This document shows positions 1 to 9,305 of a DNA stretch of 64,000 nucleotides, piece after piece (the stretch's first letter is position 1; the number at the start of each line of letters is the position of its first letter). The stretch comes from Nostoc sp. T09 (GTDB lineage: Bacteria; Cyanobacteriota; Cyanobacteriia; Cyanobacteriales; Nostocaceae). The stretch covers positions 1 to 64,000 of the forward strand of contig NZ_MTAV01000002.1 in the NCBI RefSeq assembly GCF_002154695.1, written 5' to 3'. A model generated the notes under the pieces. That model was not told the DNA's origin and searched no databases. It worked only from the letters and a program-made list of their open reading frames with translations. The position numbers were made by a program, and so were the translations under genes.

Positions 1-28
1 GGATTTAGGGGGATCTACAAACGTTTTG

Positions 29-478
29 CTACCGACAGCAGGACTTTTCAAACATCCTCTTAGACAGTTGAAGAACATAGTCAATAATGGGGCTTTTAAA
101 TGGTGGCTTAATGGTATTTGCGATATAGGCATACACAGTTGCATCTACAGTTGTGGGTTTATCTCCCATAAAAAATGGTTTATCAGCAAGGAAATTTGAG
201 ATTGCTTGGAAATCAGCACTAATTAGAATAAATATTTCCTCACTGCTATGACGACCTATACCATGACCATACATCTGAGAGCAAAAACTTTGACGTATAC
301 TTTCTAAAATGGGTTGTAATTCGGCTGTTGGCATTTCAGGTAAGAATTTAGCTAACATTTCTTGATAGATTTGCCAATTTTCTTCACAATTAAAGCGAAT
401 ATCACCCAAACCCCAATATGTATTCTCTTTGTTCATTCGACGGAAAGCAAGAGATGTGGCGCGTTCAATAGATTTCAA
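29..478 (-). pseudogene. GST-like protein, C-terminal domain remnant
   Basis: The 149 residues resemble the all-helical C-terminal domain of glutathione S-transferase-like proteins: a GxGRHS segment followed by ISNFLADKPFFMGDKPT and VDATVYAYIA. The thioredoxin-fold N-terminal domain that should precede it is missing. The frame stays recognisable for only a few codons upstream of the TTG at 478 before meeting a stop. The extreme C-terminus (CCR) also looks frameshifted or shortened relative to the family. I read it as a truncated relic downstream of nrdJ on the same strand. A short functional stand-alone domain is possible but less likely. No substrate can be inferred. Confidence 0.55.
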
Positions 479-527
479 GCCTTCATCAAGGTCTTAGTAT
501 TAATGTCATTCAAATTTCCTGAGACCC

Positions 528-560
528 AGATATCCGACTTCTTAAAAAAGTCGGATATCT
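528..560. terminator. Perfect 13-bp hairpin downstream of nrdJ
   Basis: AGATATCCGACTT (528-540) is repeated in inverted orientation at 548-560 with a 7-nt loop. A T-rich stretch follows on the + side. It lies just past the nrdJ stop codon and between two minus-strand genes. The minus side has no T-run, so it may act mainly as an mRNA 3' stabilising hairpin for nrdJ. Confidence 0.6.
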
Positions 561-598
561 AAGTTTTTACTTCATCCTTAGTGACTTGTTATTGTGCT

Positions 599-3500
599 TT
601 ATGAGGTTGGTTGCTGCTCAGGAAACATACATTTATCAGAGTCACAGCCAGATGGTCCAGCCTCAGCCAATTCACCTAAATCATAGCGACTTAGTACTGC
701 ACAGAAATCATCTGTTTTACGTCGTGCTTTTACCTCTTGAGTTAAACGTTCGTAAGTGAGTTTATCTATTGGTTCAAATGGCAAACGTGGAAATGATTGC
801 AAATCGTCAAAACGAGCTAAAAGTGCTGCCGAAATATACCCTTCATCATTGTGGATGGCTTCGTAAATGCGCTGACCTAAAGGCTCAACTTCATCAGAAC
901 GTAGCTCCAAAGTTGCAGAGGTATTATGAGTGACATAATGCCGCTGCACTTGGAGAACAAAATCCAATTGAGCTAAGGCAGAGAACTTAGAAACATCGAT
1001 TTGATCGGCTCCTGATAAATCTGCCCAAGGTACAGCAACAGGAATTTCTACTAGCCATTCACTAACACGAGGATCGAAAGGATCGTTAAGTAAATTACCC
1101 TGTTCATCTTTGTCAGATTGAGAGGGAATAACGTTATAGCCATAGTCAATACAGGCTAAGGCTACTGGGTCATTTTTACGGAAAGTGATGCGTCGAATAA
1201 ATCTTTGGGCTTTGGGGGGATGCCAGCCAGAACTAGCACCTGTTAATAGTGCTTTAGTGCCACTGGGTTGGACGGTTGTACAGCGATTTGGACGTTTGAG
1301 ATTGTGGCGATCGCAGTATTCCCAAACTACCCGATGTACAATATCCTTCCAGAAACTCAGATATTTCTCTTCTTGGTGCTTAAATGCCAATCCTTGTGGA
1401 GTGGCGGGTCTTCCTGCTTCCCACCAACGCAACCAATCCACACCAAAAGCATGGACAAAGAAATCAAATAAGCCAGTAAAAGAAACCCCCACAATTGGGT
1501 CTAATTCTCGGCTTTTTTGATAGCGAGGCTCTAAAAATTTGTGATTTAAAAGTGCCGCTACAGAAAGTGCCCCAGCAGTAAAAGCTTCCTCTTGTTCTTT
1601 ATAGTTATCGGGATCAAGTTGATTAAGGTGAACTTCTGACAAATTACAGTGGAAGTTACTGCCAATAATTTCACCACAAGGATTTAAACCAAACCTAGCT
1701 AAACGATGTTCTATCTCATCAGCATCAAGATTTGGATACTGTTCTTGCAACCAATCTTTTGCTGTTCCTTGTTCGTAAGCTTTCAAGAAATCAATTTTTA
1801 ATGCCGATGTTGGTAGCAAATCAATATTAGCTCTAGCTACTGCTTCTCCAGCCCATTGAATTGCTCCTTCACCGCTGTAATATTGTTTGCGAACAGCTTC
1901 AATAGATTCTTCTAATGTCGGCTTGCGATGAAAAACTCTTGTATGGTTTGCCATCCGTAGAGCATCACGCTCTGGATCAATTCGCCAGTTACCCTCTGCA
2001 TCTTGCTGCCATAAATTATCTTTGGCAGTAGCGCCTAGTTGATCGTCAGCCCTAAACTGACGCATTCCTGCACTGTTATGTGTCAGATAGCCATCGCAGT
2101 AAAAACAATGGGCTTCTTCAACTTCAATGTCATAAGTGTGGACATAATCGTAGCTACCCAAACCTTTGACTGTGACGGGAATATCTAGTGAGATATCAGC
2201 CTCAGCGATGTAACGCTCATAGTTAGCATCAACGGTGCGAGATCCTTGAAATCCCATATCTCGCATTTCGCTATAGGTGTAAGCTTCCCGCATGATTGCA
2301 CCAGGTACGGTAAAACCGTACATCTTAAGCCCCTGGCGTAGTTCTCCCTTCAGGGAATGAGGGGCAATTAAGGCGTTATAACGCTCTTTGAGGGCTGGAA
2401 GTTTCAGGCTGTATTTAACTTGCCATCCTTGCTCTTGCGGATGGGTAATGGCAATTCTGCCAGCGATACCTAAACTAGATAAAACTGAGCCTACTTGTCT
2501 AATAAATGATCTATAGACTGAAGTAACTAAATGAGGGGGTCGGTTATTAACTGCACCGTCACTATCCATTAATCCAGCTAGATAAGCAGCCCTAATATCT
2601 ACTGAACCCTGCAAAATAAAATTAGGAACTACTAGGGGAACATTAGGCTGTTTAATATAGCGATGGAAGTACTCAGCCAGTCGCATGGATGAACAGATGG
2701 ACTTAGCTGTATTTTCACCTTTGGTAACGCCATGAGTAGCCGTCAATCCAAATAAAGCTAAAGCAGCATTGATTTTGGCTTGAATTCTTGCCGTTAGTTC
2801 AGTATCTAAGCTGTTCATTGCCCATTCAACGCGGCCATAGGGCTTATCATACTTATTGCGACCGAGGGCAACATAGCCATCACCGTGGGTCAACCCAATC
2901 AACCAAGCCACTTCGGGTGTCAAATCAGGAATAATCAAAGACTTAACTGTTCGACTTTGGTCAGGTCTGGATTGTGTAAAATCAGCAGGGAGATGGGTAA
3001 CTGTACCAGGTAGCACTTGTGTATTGTGTTGAAGGCGATCGCCTTCAACTAAATTTACAATAGACTTCCAGGCAATTCCTCCTTGAGCATCTGCCAGAAC
3101 GGCTTGTTTGTGGTTTAAAGTTGCTCTGGGATAAGTAGCATTAGTTTCAATTTCGTAGACATCCTGAAATCCTTGGTCGAATTTATCGACAACTCGCCGA
3201 AATCCCAGAGGAGTCTGCACTAAGTCACCCACTTGGACATCGCAAATGGGAACAAGACCTTTGGAAGTATGAACTAGGGCATCTTCAGGTAGACAGCGCC
3301 GAATATTTCCCGCAACAATTGTTACAGCAGCTTGATCGATTAATAAACAGCATTCAACGGAATTTAATTGCCGTCCTAAAGCTTTATTCAGGATAGATGC
3401 ACAATTTTGGTAAAGTATGGGCAATTTAACTGGATTAGCAACTCCTCCAAAGCCATTAAGAGTTTCTCCCGCTTGACGAACATCACTAATATCAACGAAT

Positions 3501-4120
3501 ACTTGAACTTCCCCGCTAAATCTCTCATCTGTGGAGAGTTCCAACAGGGTTTGATAAGATTTCACCCAACCTTCACGGCTATCACCAACGTGGATAGTGA
3601 CTTGATTACCCTGTATAGAGATTTCGGTATACTCCCGACGCTGTTCTTTGGGAGTAGCACCGATTTCACCCTGCACAGTTATATTCAGGCGATTGCGGAT
3701 TGGGGGTAGTTGATTAATATATCTAGGTTCTATGATGGCTCCTGTACCACAACCCATCATCGCTAAATCCATCATTAACCCAAAGGCTTTCCAGTCTTGT
3801 AGGTTGGTAGAAGTGCAATTGTAAGCCCCAGAAAAGTTTTTGGGCTTGGCTATCCAATCTGTGCCGCCAACCCATAACCATCGCCCACTGGGCAAGGCTT
3901 TCATTTGGCGCTGCATTTTGTCTAAAATGGCTGCTTCTTCACGGCTGAGTTTCCCCAGTTCGACTAAGCCCATTAGGGTGCGATCGCATACTTCATCCCA
4001 AGTTTCCCTCAATCCTGCGGGACTGCGGCGGCTATAGGTTCTGAAAAATACAGGATTAGCTGCGGGGGCAGTTTCCGGAAACTTTGCACTCTGGCGTTTT
4101 CTTTCAAGCTCTCGAACCAT
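599..4120 (-). CDS. nrdJ: Adenosylcobalamin-dependent ribonucleotide reductase (class II), intein-containing precursor
   Basis: Class II reductase that makes deoxyribonucleotides using a cobalamin-generated thiyl radical, so it works with or without oxygen. Features seen: the NCTSTN segment near residue 100, the NPCGE active-site motif near residue 815, and a C-terminal redox pair in GCDSDKCMF. A 407-residue intein interrupts the protein between NIRR and SAGMRQ; the spliced enzyme would be about 766 residues, normal for cyanobacterial NrdJ. I chose the ATG at 4120 (MVRELERKRQ) because family members begin there; an in-frame start at 4165 would add 15 unconserved residues. No cobalamin riboswitch was recognised upstream. 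The gene stands alone and is followed by a strong hairpin. Confidence 0.93.
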   Translation of the reverse strand: MVRELERKRQSAKFPETAPAANPVFFRTYSRRSPAGLRETWDEVCDRTLMGLVELGKLSREEAAILDKMQRQMKALPSGRWLWVGGTDWIAKPKNFSGAYNCTSTNLQDWKAFGLMMDLAMMGCGTGAIIEPRYINQLPPIRNRLNITVQGEIGATPKEQRREYTEISIQGNQVTIHVGDSREGWVKSYQTLLELSTDERFSGEVQVFVDISDVRQAGETLNGFGGVANPVKLPILYQNCASILNKALGRQLNSVECCLLIDQAAVTIVAGNIRRCLPEDALVHTSKGLVPICDVQVGDLVQTPLGFRRVVDKFDQGFQDVYEIETNATYPRATLNHKQAVLADAQGGIAWKSIVNLVEGDRLQHNTQVLPGTVTHLPADFTQSRPDQSRTVKSLIIPDLTPEVAWLIGLTHGDGYVALGRNKYDKPYGRVEWAMNSLDTELTARIQAKINAALALFGLTATHGVTKGENTAKSICSSMRLAEYFHRYIKQPNVPLVVPNFILQGSVDIRAAYLAGLMDSDGAVNNRPPHLVTSVYRSFIRQVGSVLSSLGIAGRIAITHPQEQGWQVKYSLKLPALKERYNALIAPHSLKGELRQGLKMYGFTVPGAIMREAYTYSEMRDMGFQGSRTVDANYERYIAEADISLDIPVTVKGLGSYDYVHTYDIEVEEAHCFYCDGYLTHNSAGMRQFRADDQLGATAKDNLWQQDAEGNWRIDPERDALRMANHTRVFHRKPTLEESIEAVRKQYYSGEGAIQWAGEAVARANIDLLPTSALKIDFLKAYEQGTAKDWLQEQYPNLDADEIEHRLARFGLNPCGEIIGSNFHCNLSEVHLNQLDPDNYKEQEEAFTAGALSVAALLNHKFLEPRYQKSRELDPIVGVSFTGLFDFFVHAFGVDWLRWWEAGRPATPQGLAFKHQEEKYLSFWKDIVHRVVWEYCDRHNLKRPNRCTTVQPSGTKALLTGASSGWHPPKAQRFIRRITFRKNDPVALACIDYGYNVIPSQSDKDEQGNLLNDPFDPRVSEWLVEIPVAVPWADLSGADQIDVSKFSALAQLDFVLQVQRHYVTHNTSATLELRSDEVEPLGQRIYEAIHNDEGYISAALLARFDDLQSFPRLPFEPIDKLTYERLTQEVKARRKTDDFCAVLSRYDLGELAEAGPSGCDSDKCMFPEQQPTS
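2075..3295 (-). other. Intein with LAGLIDADG homing endonuclease inside NrdJ
   Basis: The intein starts at Cys276 of the precursor (CLPEDALVHT, block A) and ends at Asn682 (YLTHN), followed by Ser+1 of the C-extein. These are the residues needed for standard protein splicing. Two LAGLIDADG helices are visible, WLIGLTHGDGY and YLAGLMDSDGA, so it is a full-length 407-residue element with a homing endonuclease rather than a mini-intein. Both acidic catalytic positions (D in GDG and SDG) are present. Inteins in cyanobacterial class II reductases are well known; whether this endonuclease is active cannot be told. Confidence 0.92.
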
Positions 4121-4248
4121 AAATCCAGTCTTGTTGCGTGCTGACAGATTAAGACTATAGACCAAGTAGATTTAGGATGAAAGATTGTCAAAAATGACAA
4201 CTTGCGCTTACTTCACAGGAGTACAAAGTGCAACATCAACTCATAATG

Positions 4249-4254
4249 TATAAT
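4249..4254 (+). promoter_or_regulatory. Candidate -10 box (TATAAT)
   Basis: A consensus TATAAT lies 25 nt before the ATG of the FMN-binding protein at 4280, in the gap divergent from nrdJ. No convincing -35 is seen at the right spacing. Confidence 0.35.
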
Positions 4255-4279
4255 AGTGTCCTTTTTTTGCTGCTGTATA

Positions 4280-4864
4280 ATGGCTCTTGCTCCTTGGCGA
4301 ACTGCGATCGCCCGCGCTCTCCATCAAAATCGCAGTCTGGCTTATGCTCGTTACTTGCAACTAGCAACAGTACGAGTAAATGGTCTACCTGCTAATCGGA
4401 CTGTAGTTTTTCGTGGCTTTTTAGAAGCTACCAACCAGCTAAAATTTATTACTGATTCCCGTAGTGAAAAAGCTGAACAGATACAGCAACAACCTTGGGC
4501 GGAAGTATGCTGGTACTTCCCTAATACACGAGAGCAATTCCGCATTACTGGCGGCTTAACTTTGGTAGGAAGTGATTCGCAACCCGACCTAGCACCAGCA
4601 CGCGCTACTACCTGGCAAGAGTTGAGTGATGCAGCACGGTTACAATTTGCTTGGCCTCATCCTGGTCAGCTAAGAAATAAGGATGAACAAGCTGCTTTTA
4701 AGCCACCCCTACCAAATCCCAACCAGCCACTACCAAATTTTTGCTTACTGCTACTCGACCCTTTACAGGTAGATCATTTAGAGTTACGTGGAGAACCACA
4801 AAATCGCTGGTTATACTACCGCGACGACCAGCACGAGTGGTCTACTGAAGAAATTAATCCTTGA
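4280..4864 (+). CDS. Pyridoxamine 5'-phosphate oxidase-family FMN-binding protein
   Basis: About 194 residues with the split-barrel flavin-binding fold of the PNPOx family (the alr4036-type cyanobacterial/plant branch). Typical segments are YLQLATVRVNGLPANRTVVF near residue 30, FITDSRSEKAEQI for FMN phosphate contact, and a C-terminal WLYYRDD. The ATG at 4280 (MALAPWRTAI) is preferred because the eight codons upstream (Phe/Cys-rich) are unlike the family. This family often lacks demonstrated PNP oxidase activity, so a general FMN-dependent oxidoreductase role is the safe call. It is transcribed divergently from nrdJ, as a single gene. Confidence 0.82.
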   Translation: MALAPWRTAIARALHQNRSLAYARYLQLATVRVNGLPANRTVVFRGFLEATNQLKFITDSRSEKAEQIQQQPWAEVCWYFPNTREQFRITGGLTLVGSDSQPDLAPARATTWQELSDAARLQFAWPHPGQLRNKDEQAAFKPPLPNPNQPLPNFCLLLLDPLQVDHLELRGEPQNRWLYYRDDQHEWSTEEINP

Positions 4865-4949
4865 TAGAGAATAGGGAACAAGGAGGGCTATTGCCTATTG
4901 AGCCTTGACCGATAACGAATGGCAAAGGGCAAATAACCCTTAACTCTTG

Positions 4950-5714
4950 TTAGATGCCAGCACCATCAAGAAACTGCTGGATCGCCTTATCTCTAAGGTT
5001 ACACAAGGGGACTTCTGTTGTTAATTCATCCATGCTGGAGGCTAAATTACCAACCAAAACAGGAGTTTTATTAGATGAATGGGCGGGCTGAAGATGTTGT
5101 ATTTGCTCTTCGAGTGCTTCAATCCGGTCTACTAAGGCACGAATTACTTCGGCTTCTGAATCTGGTAAGTTGTTGTGTTCTAGAGGAGCAACCCTAACTC
5201 CAGAGCGATAGATGATCCGGCCTGGTACACCGACAACCGTACAATTAGATGGGACATCCCTGAGGACAACTGATCCAGCACCAATGCGGACATTGTTTCC
5301 GATTTGAAGATTGCCTAGTACTTTTGCGCCTGCACCGACTACAACATTTTCACCTAAGGTTGGATGGCGTTTACCACTTTCTTTACCAGTACCACCAAGG
5401 GTGACACCTTGATAAATTAGGGCATAGTCTCCCACGATCGCTGTTTCACCAATGACTACACCCATACCGTGGTCGATAAATACGCCATGCCCAATTGCTG
5501 CGCCTGGGTGAATTTCAATTCCCGTCAAAAACCGAGCAATATGAGATATCAGACGGGGGATAAAAGGAATGCCAATAATATACAACCAGTGAGCCAGCCG
5601 ATGGAATAGCAAGGCTTGCAAACCGGGGTAGCAGAATAACACTTCCAACCAGTTGCGGGCAGCTGGGTCACGTTCAAAGATGATACGAAAGTCGGTACGC
5701 AGTGTAGATAGCAC
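4950..5714 (-). CDS. cysE: Serine O-acetyltransferase
   Basis: Catalyses acetyl transfer from acetyl-CoA to L-serine, the first step of cysteine synthesis. The N-terminal helical part (FERDPAARN, then [11 protein letters not shown]) is followed by a left-handed beta-helix of hexapeptide repeats: [18 protein letters not shown], then [11 protein letters not shown], then [12 protein letters not shown]. The catalytic Asp-His is in IDHGMG and the substrate loop is [13 protein letters not shown]. At 254 residues it is of the short cyanobacterial type with a variable tail. The start is a GTG preceded by a GAGGG-like site. It is convergent with the preceding plus-strand gene and appears monocistronic. 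Confidence 0.92.
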   Translation of the reverse strand: MLSTLRTDFRIIFERDPAARNWLEVLFCYPGLQALLFHRLAHWLYIIGIPFIPRLISHIARFLTGIEIHPGAAIGHGVFIDHGMGVVIGETAIVGDYALIYQGVTLGGTGKESGKRHPTLGENVVVGAGAKVLGNLQIGNNVRIGAGSVVLRDVPSNCTVVGVPGRIIYRSGVRVAPLEHNNLPDSEAEVIRALVDRIEALEEQIQHLQPAHSSNKTPVLVGNLASSMDELTTEVPLCNLRDKAIQQFLDGAGI

Positions 5715-5872
5715 GAGATAGTACCCTCGGAAAGCAAAACGAGCTACTTTCCCATATTATCGTTCCATGTGTTCCTCGTAACAAAGTTGAGAAAGAGTCA
5801 AGGGTTAAAGCTCATTAGTTATTTATTCCCCTGCTCCCTCATCTTCTTTATCTCCGTGTCCCCGTGTCTCCA

Positions 5873-6364
5873 TTACGGCTGCTGCACTGTCAACGTGTAA
5901 TTTTGCTTAACTCCAGAATTAAATGTACCTACCCAAACCTTGTAGGTTCCACTTTTGAAGTTGCGATCATCAATGCTGGCGTCTTTACTCTTACCAGTAT
6001 CATCGCCACAGCGAATTGTTCCATCGTCTGGGCCTTGGATAAGCAAAGTGGTATCGTACCCGCCACTGTTGACTAATACTTTGAGGCGTTCAAAGTCTTT
6101 ATCCAAAATCAGTATGTGATCTGGTTTGGGATCGGCAAAGCCAATGCAGGCTTTTTTGTCGCGATCGCGGTTGCTAATAGCTGATAGTGAGTAGGAACCG
6201 CCTGTGTAACCTTCAACTACTCCTTGTGGCGGAGTGAACCCCGCAGACAGCTTGAGTGTGCCAAAGTTTGCTGTCTCTGCTATTACAGGTTGAGCCATAA
6301 CGGCGGTAACTGTAGCTAAAAGCCAGCCCCATTGAGACTTAAGCCGGAGGCGACAATATGTCAT
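5873..6364 (-). CDS. Secreted protein with PPC-like beta-sandwich domain
   Basis: 163 residues. A basic start (MTYCRLRLKS) leads into a hydrophobic segment, WGWLLATVTAVM, and an AxA-type cleavage site (VIAETA), so it is probably exported. The mature part has the look of bacterial pre-peptidase C-terminal (PPC) domains: GGSYSLSAI, DHILILDKDF, a VNSGGYDTTLLI strand with GPDDGT, and a terminal GTYKVWVGTF. Two Cys pairs could form disulfides. Function unknown; PPC domains usually occur in secreted proteases or as small periplasmic binding modules. It is followed on the same strand by cysE after about 160 bp. Confidence 0.72.
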   Translation of the reverse strand: MTYCRLRLKSQWGWLLATVTAVMAQPVIAETANFGTLKLSAGFTPPQGVVEGYTGGSYSLSAISNRDRDKKACIGFADPKPDHILILDKDFERLKVLVNSGGYDTTLLIQGPDDGTIRCGDDTGKSKDASIDDRNFKSGTYKVWVGTFNSGVKQNYTLTVQQP

Positions 6365-6626
6365 AGTAGCCCTCCAACAATTAATTTTATAAGTAACTAT
6401 ATATACATATTGTAATTAAAAAACCGTAAAATTTCAGAATTTGTGCCACATTGAAATGTGCCACAATCAAGGGCTAAAAAAGTAGAGGATGTGGAGTGAC
6501 TTCAACCGTCAAACTTTTAAAATGCCACCGTCTTCGGCGCAAAAATTATCAACTATCCAAAACTACTAAGGTTGAACCTGATATTTATAGAAAACAGGTT
6601 CAACCTTGGGTTGTAGGGTAGGAATA

Positions 6627-8315
6627 CTAAGGTTGAAGTTTAAAGAAGACCCTACCTTTGAGTAATCCTGTCTCGCTACCGTAACTACTGACTGTAAGCG
6701 ATCGCAAATTCTCAAAAAATGGCTTTCCTACTAGTTCTACTAGTTTGAGAATTGGTAACTGTCGCTCTACAAGATTTTGACTTTTCCGCCAGTCAAGATA
6801 TACGTAACCTTGGTTAGGTTGGGGAATAGCAGCGATACTATCTTGGAAATTGCGGTTTTTAGTTAAGGAATTTTCTTTAGCTGAGATAATTTCAGCCATC
6901 GTTTCCAAATCAGAAGTGAAAATTTCGTAATTTCCGAGATTTGTATGCACTCCCTGAACTTTTGTCTCAACGTTGTAAGCGAGACTGTCTTTATCGTCAA
7001 GTTTTTTGCTCGTAGCGATTAAATCTGTCCAAGCAGAGATTTTTTGATTATTGAGACTGAGGGAATTAATATTCAGTCCTTTGTTAGAAGCGATCGCATC
7101 CAAACGCGAAATCCCTTCTGCTACCTCTGGGGTTTTTTCTACGGCAAAAACCCAACTGTCTGTTTTTTGCTCGTTTCCGGGTAATAATGCTACAGCGTAT
7201 TCTCCTTTTACCCAACTGAAGATGTCTTCTGGCAAGTTTATCCCCCAACGATTTTGCAGTTCGCTCAAGGGCTTCGCTATTTGTGAATTTACATCTTTGC
7301 CAGAACCAGATATAGTCGCTGTTGCTTGTTTCCAGAGTTTAGCTAAATCGGTGTCACCCAAATTGCTCAAGTTAGCACCAGAGATTGCCAAACCTGCTGA
7401 TTGTGGGATATATTGCAATGCCCCTACAGGTTGCGACAGCAAAGGAGTTGGGGATGGAGATACTGTTTGTGATGAACTCAGAAAACTAGTTTCTGCCACT
7501 AATCCTTTAGAGTTTAAGACCAGAGAGATAATTTGGCTGTCATAGGTTGATTCTCGTAGTTCTAACCCTTGCCATTTTGCTAAAGTGGGGAGATTTAAGA
7601 AGGCTAAAGCCAACGCACCTTTGGGTAATTGTTGGGTAGCTTTCTGATATTGCACAGAGCTGTTTAAATTGAGATCGGGAGCCTGGACGTTATTAATGGC
7701 ATCTTTTAGGACTTTGAGATCGTTAGCAAACAAGACATAGCGAGCCTCTTTCAGAGGAGCTTCGCTAACGCCAACAGCTGCACCAGCTAGGAAGTCTTCC
7801 TTTGGGGGCGGATTATCATACAGTAGCTTTACCCCTTCATACTCTTCTGTGCCTAAGTTTGCTCCAGCTAGTACCCGCTTGGAGAATAAAAGTTCTACAA
7901 ACTCGCGGCTTTTTTGTGGTTGTGTGGTTGTTAATGCCATCAAATACCCAGGCTGCTGTCCATTCTCTGGGTCGCGATCGATGTCTAAGCTAGTTACAGC
8001 TAATATAATTTCGTTTCCTAACCAAGGTTGAATATCTTCTTGGTAGTTGATGTTACTCTTAGCCAATAAACTGGTTTTGAGCTTAGATAGTTCCCCTTCA
8101 CGCTCTAAAGCCTGCAATCTGTCTGGATTTACTAGCAAAGAAACTGTAACTGGGGCAAATTTCGACACAAAAATGGTAGCACTAGGCTGGGAAGTAGAAG
8201 CAGTGATATTAGCTGGACTTTTGGCGAATAGCCAGTAAAATCCAGTAATCACAATTACCAGCAGTGCGATCGCGCCAGCTACTAGAAAACCAAAAAATGA
8301 GCTTTGCCTATTCAC
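6627..8315 (-). CDS. DUF3352 domain protein, membrane-anchored
   Basis: A cyanobacterial conserved protein of about 562 residues. One N-terminal membrane anchor (residues 9-32, FGFLVAGAIALLVIVITGFY) is followed by a large extracytoplasmic region. DUF3352 hallmarks are visible: FAPVTVSLLVNPDRL, PWLGNEIILAVT, GYLMALTTTQP and a late WVKGEYAVALLPG. The start is ambiguous between TTG at 8318 and GTG at 8315; AGGAGG ends four bases before the GTG, so I prefer GTG. No enzymatic motif is recognisable and the biochemical role is unknown. It is transcribed divergently from the rhodanese gene. Confidence 0.8.
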   Translation of the reverse strand: MNRQSSFFGFLVAGAIALLVIVITGFYWLFAKSPANITASTSQPSATIFVSKFAPVTVSLLVNPDRLQALEREGELSKLKTSLLAKSNINYQEDIQPWLGNEIILAVTSLDIDRDPENGQQPGYLMALTTTQPQKSREFVELLFSKRVLAGANLGTEEYEGVKLLYDNPPPKEDFLAGAAVGVSEAPLKEARYVLFANDLKVLKDAINNVQAPDLNLNSSVQYQKATQQLPKGALALAFLNLPTLAKWQGLELRESTYDSQIISLVLNSKGLVAETSFLSSSQTVSPSPTPLLSQPVGALQYIPQSAGLAISGANLSNLGDTDLAKLWKQATATISGSGKDVNSQIAKPLSELQNRWGINLPEDIFSWVKGEYAVALLPGNEQKTDSWVFAVEKTPEVAEGISRLDAIASNKGLNINSLSLNNQKISAWTDLIATSKKLDDKDSLAYNVETKVQGVHTNLGNYEIFTSDLETMAEIISAKENSLTKNRNFQDSIAAIPQPNQGYVYLDWRKSQNLVERQLPILKLVELVGKPFFENLRSLTVSSYGSETGLLKGRVFFKLQP

Positions 8316-8501
8316 CAAACCTCCTGGCCTCGAAAGCCTTTAATTTCTGAGCATAGAGAGGAAGGGGCAGGTGATTTGAATTGCCTCCAAATATCTCATA
8401 ATGCATATAAATAAGTACTAATTAATTTAGGAATGGATGCTCATGCTAGGTTCAAGATATTCTGTCAACATAAATGATATAGGATTGTTTACAAAAACCT
8501 C

Positions 8502-8849
8502 ATGACAGGAACCTCAATTAGCCAAATTAGTGTTGAAGAACTGGCACAACGTCTATCTGCTCAGGATTCTAGTATTCAGCTCGTAGATGTGCGCGAACCC
8601 CAAGAATTAGCGATCGCCAGCATTGAGGGCTTTGTCAACTTCCCTCTGAGTGAATTTGCTGAATGGGGCGATCAAATACCCACGATCTTAAATCCTCATG
8701 CTGAAACCCTTGTACTCTGCCACCACGGTATGCGTTCTGCTCAGATGTGTCAGTGGTTAATTGCCCAAGGTTTTACAAATGTTAAGAACATATCGGGTGG
8801 AATTGATGCTTACTCCAACTTAGTTGACAATTCAATTCCTCAGTATTAG
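8502..8849 (+). CDS. Rhodanese-like domain protein
   Basis: 115 residues forming a single rhodanese domain. Signature DVREPQEL near residue 28, an acidic linker, and the active-site loop LCHHGMRSAQM with the catalytic Cys near residue 73, followed by GGIDAY. Single-domain rhodaneses carry sulfane sulfur as a persulfide on that Cys; the physiological acceptor is unknown. It is 456 bp upstream of hrcA with no obvious co-transcription. Confidence 0.88.
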   Translation: MTGTSISQISVEELAQRLSAQDSSIQLVDVREPQELAIASIEGFVNFPLSEFAEWGDQIPTILNPHAETLVLCHHGMRSAQMCQWLIAQGFTNVKNISGGIDAYSNLVDNSIPQY

Positions 8850-9305
8850 TTATGAAAAACTCGCACTATATATTACTGATTTAGTACTGAGTCTAACATT
8901 TAGCAAATACATCAGTTTCTCGCCTTGTAGAAATACTGGCGAATTTTCTAATGATGAGTTATGTATAGAGGACTCCATTAGCTTATATATCTGAAGAGTA
9001 AAAAAATCCGTACAAGGAAATACATTTTTTAATAAAAGCTTATGGAAAAATACGGTTAATAAGCTAAAAATTCCAATTGACATTATCAGCTTTGATGGTG
9101 ATAGTCAAGATGTAGGATAAAGCAACCTCAGAAATGTACCATTACAGAACTTTACACTAATTAACTGTTTTATAATTAAATAGTTAGTTATCGTAATCCA
9201 CAATTAGATATATTAGTGAATTATTAATAATTTTTTTCATTTACTGTAAAAACCACAAACTTTTGCAAACTTTGATTAGAATTTGCTTTCAGTAAAGAAT
9301 ACCCT
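8850..9305. other. Intergenic region upstream of hrcA
   Basis: AT-rich spacer. A 77-codon minus-strand frame (8850-9083) starts at the rhodanese stop codon, has no recognisable domain and I do not consider it a gene. No CIRCE-type inverted repeat (TTAGCACTC-N9-GAGTGCTAA) was seen before hrcA. Confidence 0.6.

Noticed and set aside
4166-4255. Cobalamin riboswitch upstream of nrdJ
   Set aside because: The upstream gap is about 90 bp, too short, and no B12-box sequence (GCCACTG-like) was seen.
8850-9083. 77-codon minus-strand frame between rhodanese and hrcA
   Set aside because: It ends at the rhodanese stop, has no domain, no ribosome site and AT-driven composition.
9100-9305. CIRCE operator before hrcA
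   Set aside because: No TTAGCACTC/GAGTGCTAA inverted repeat found.
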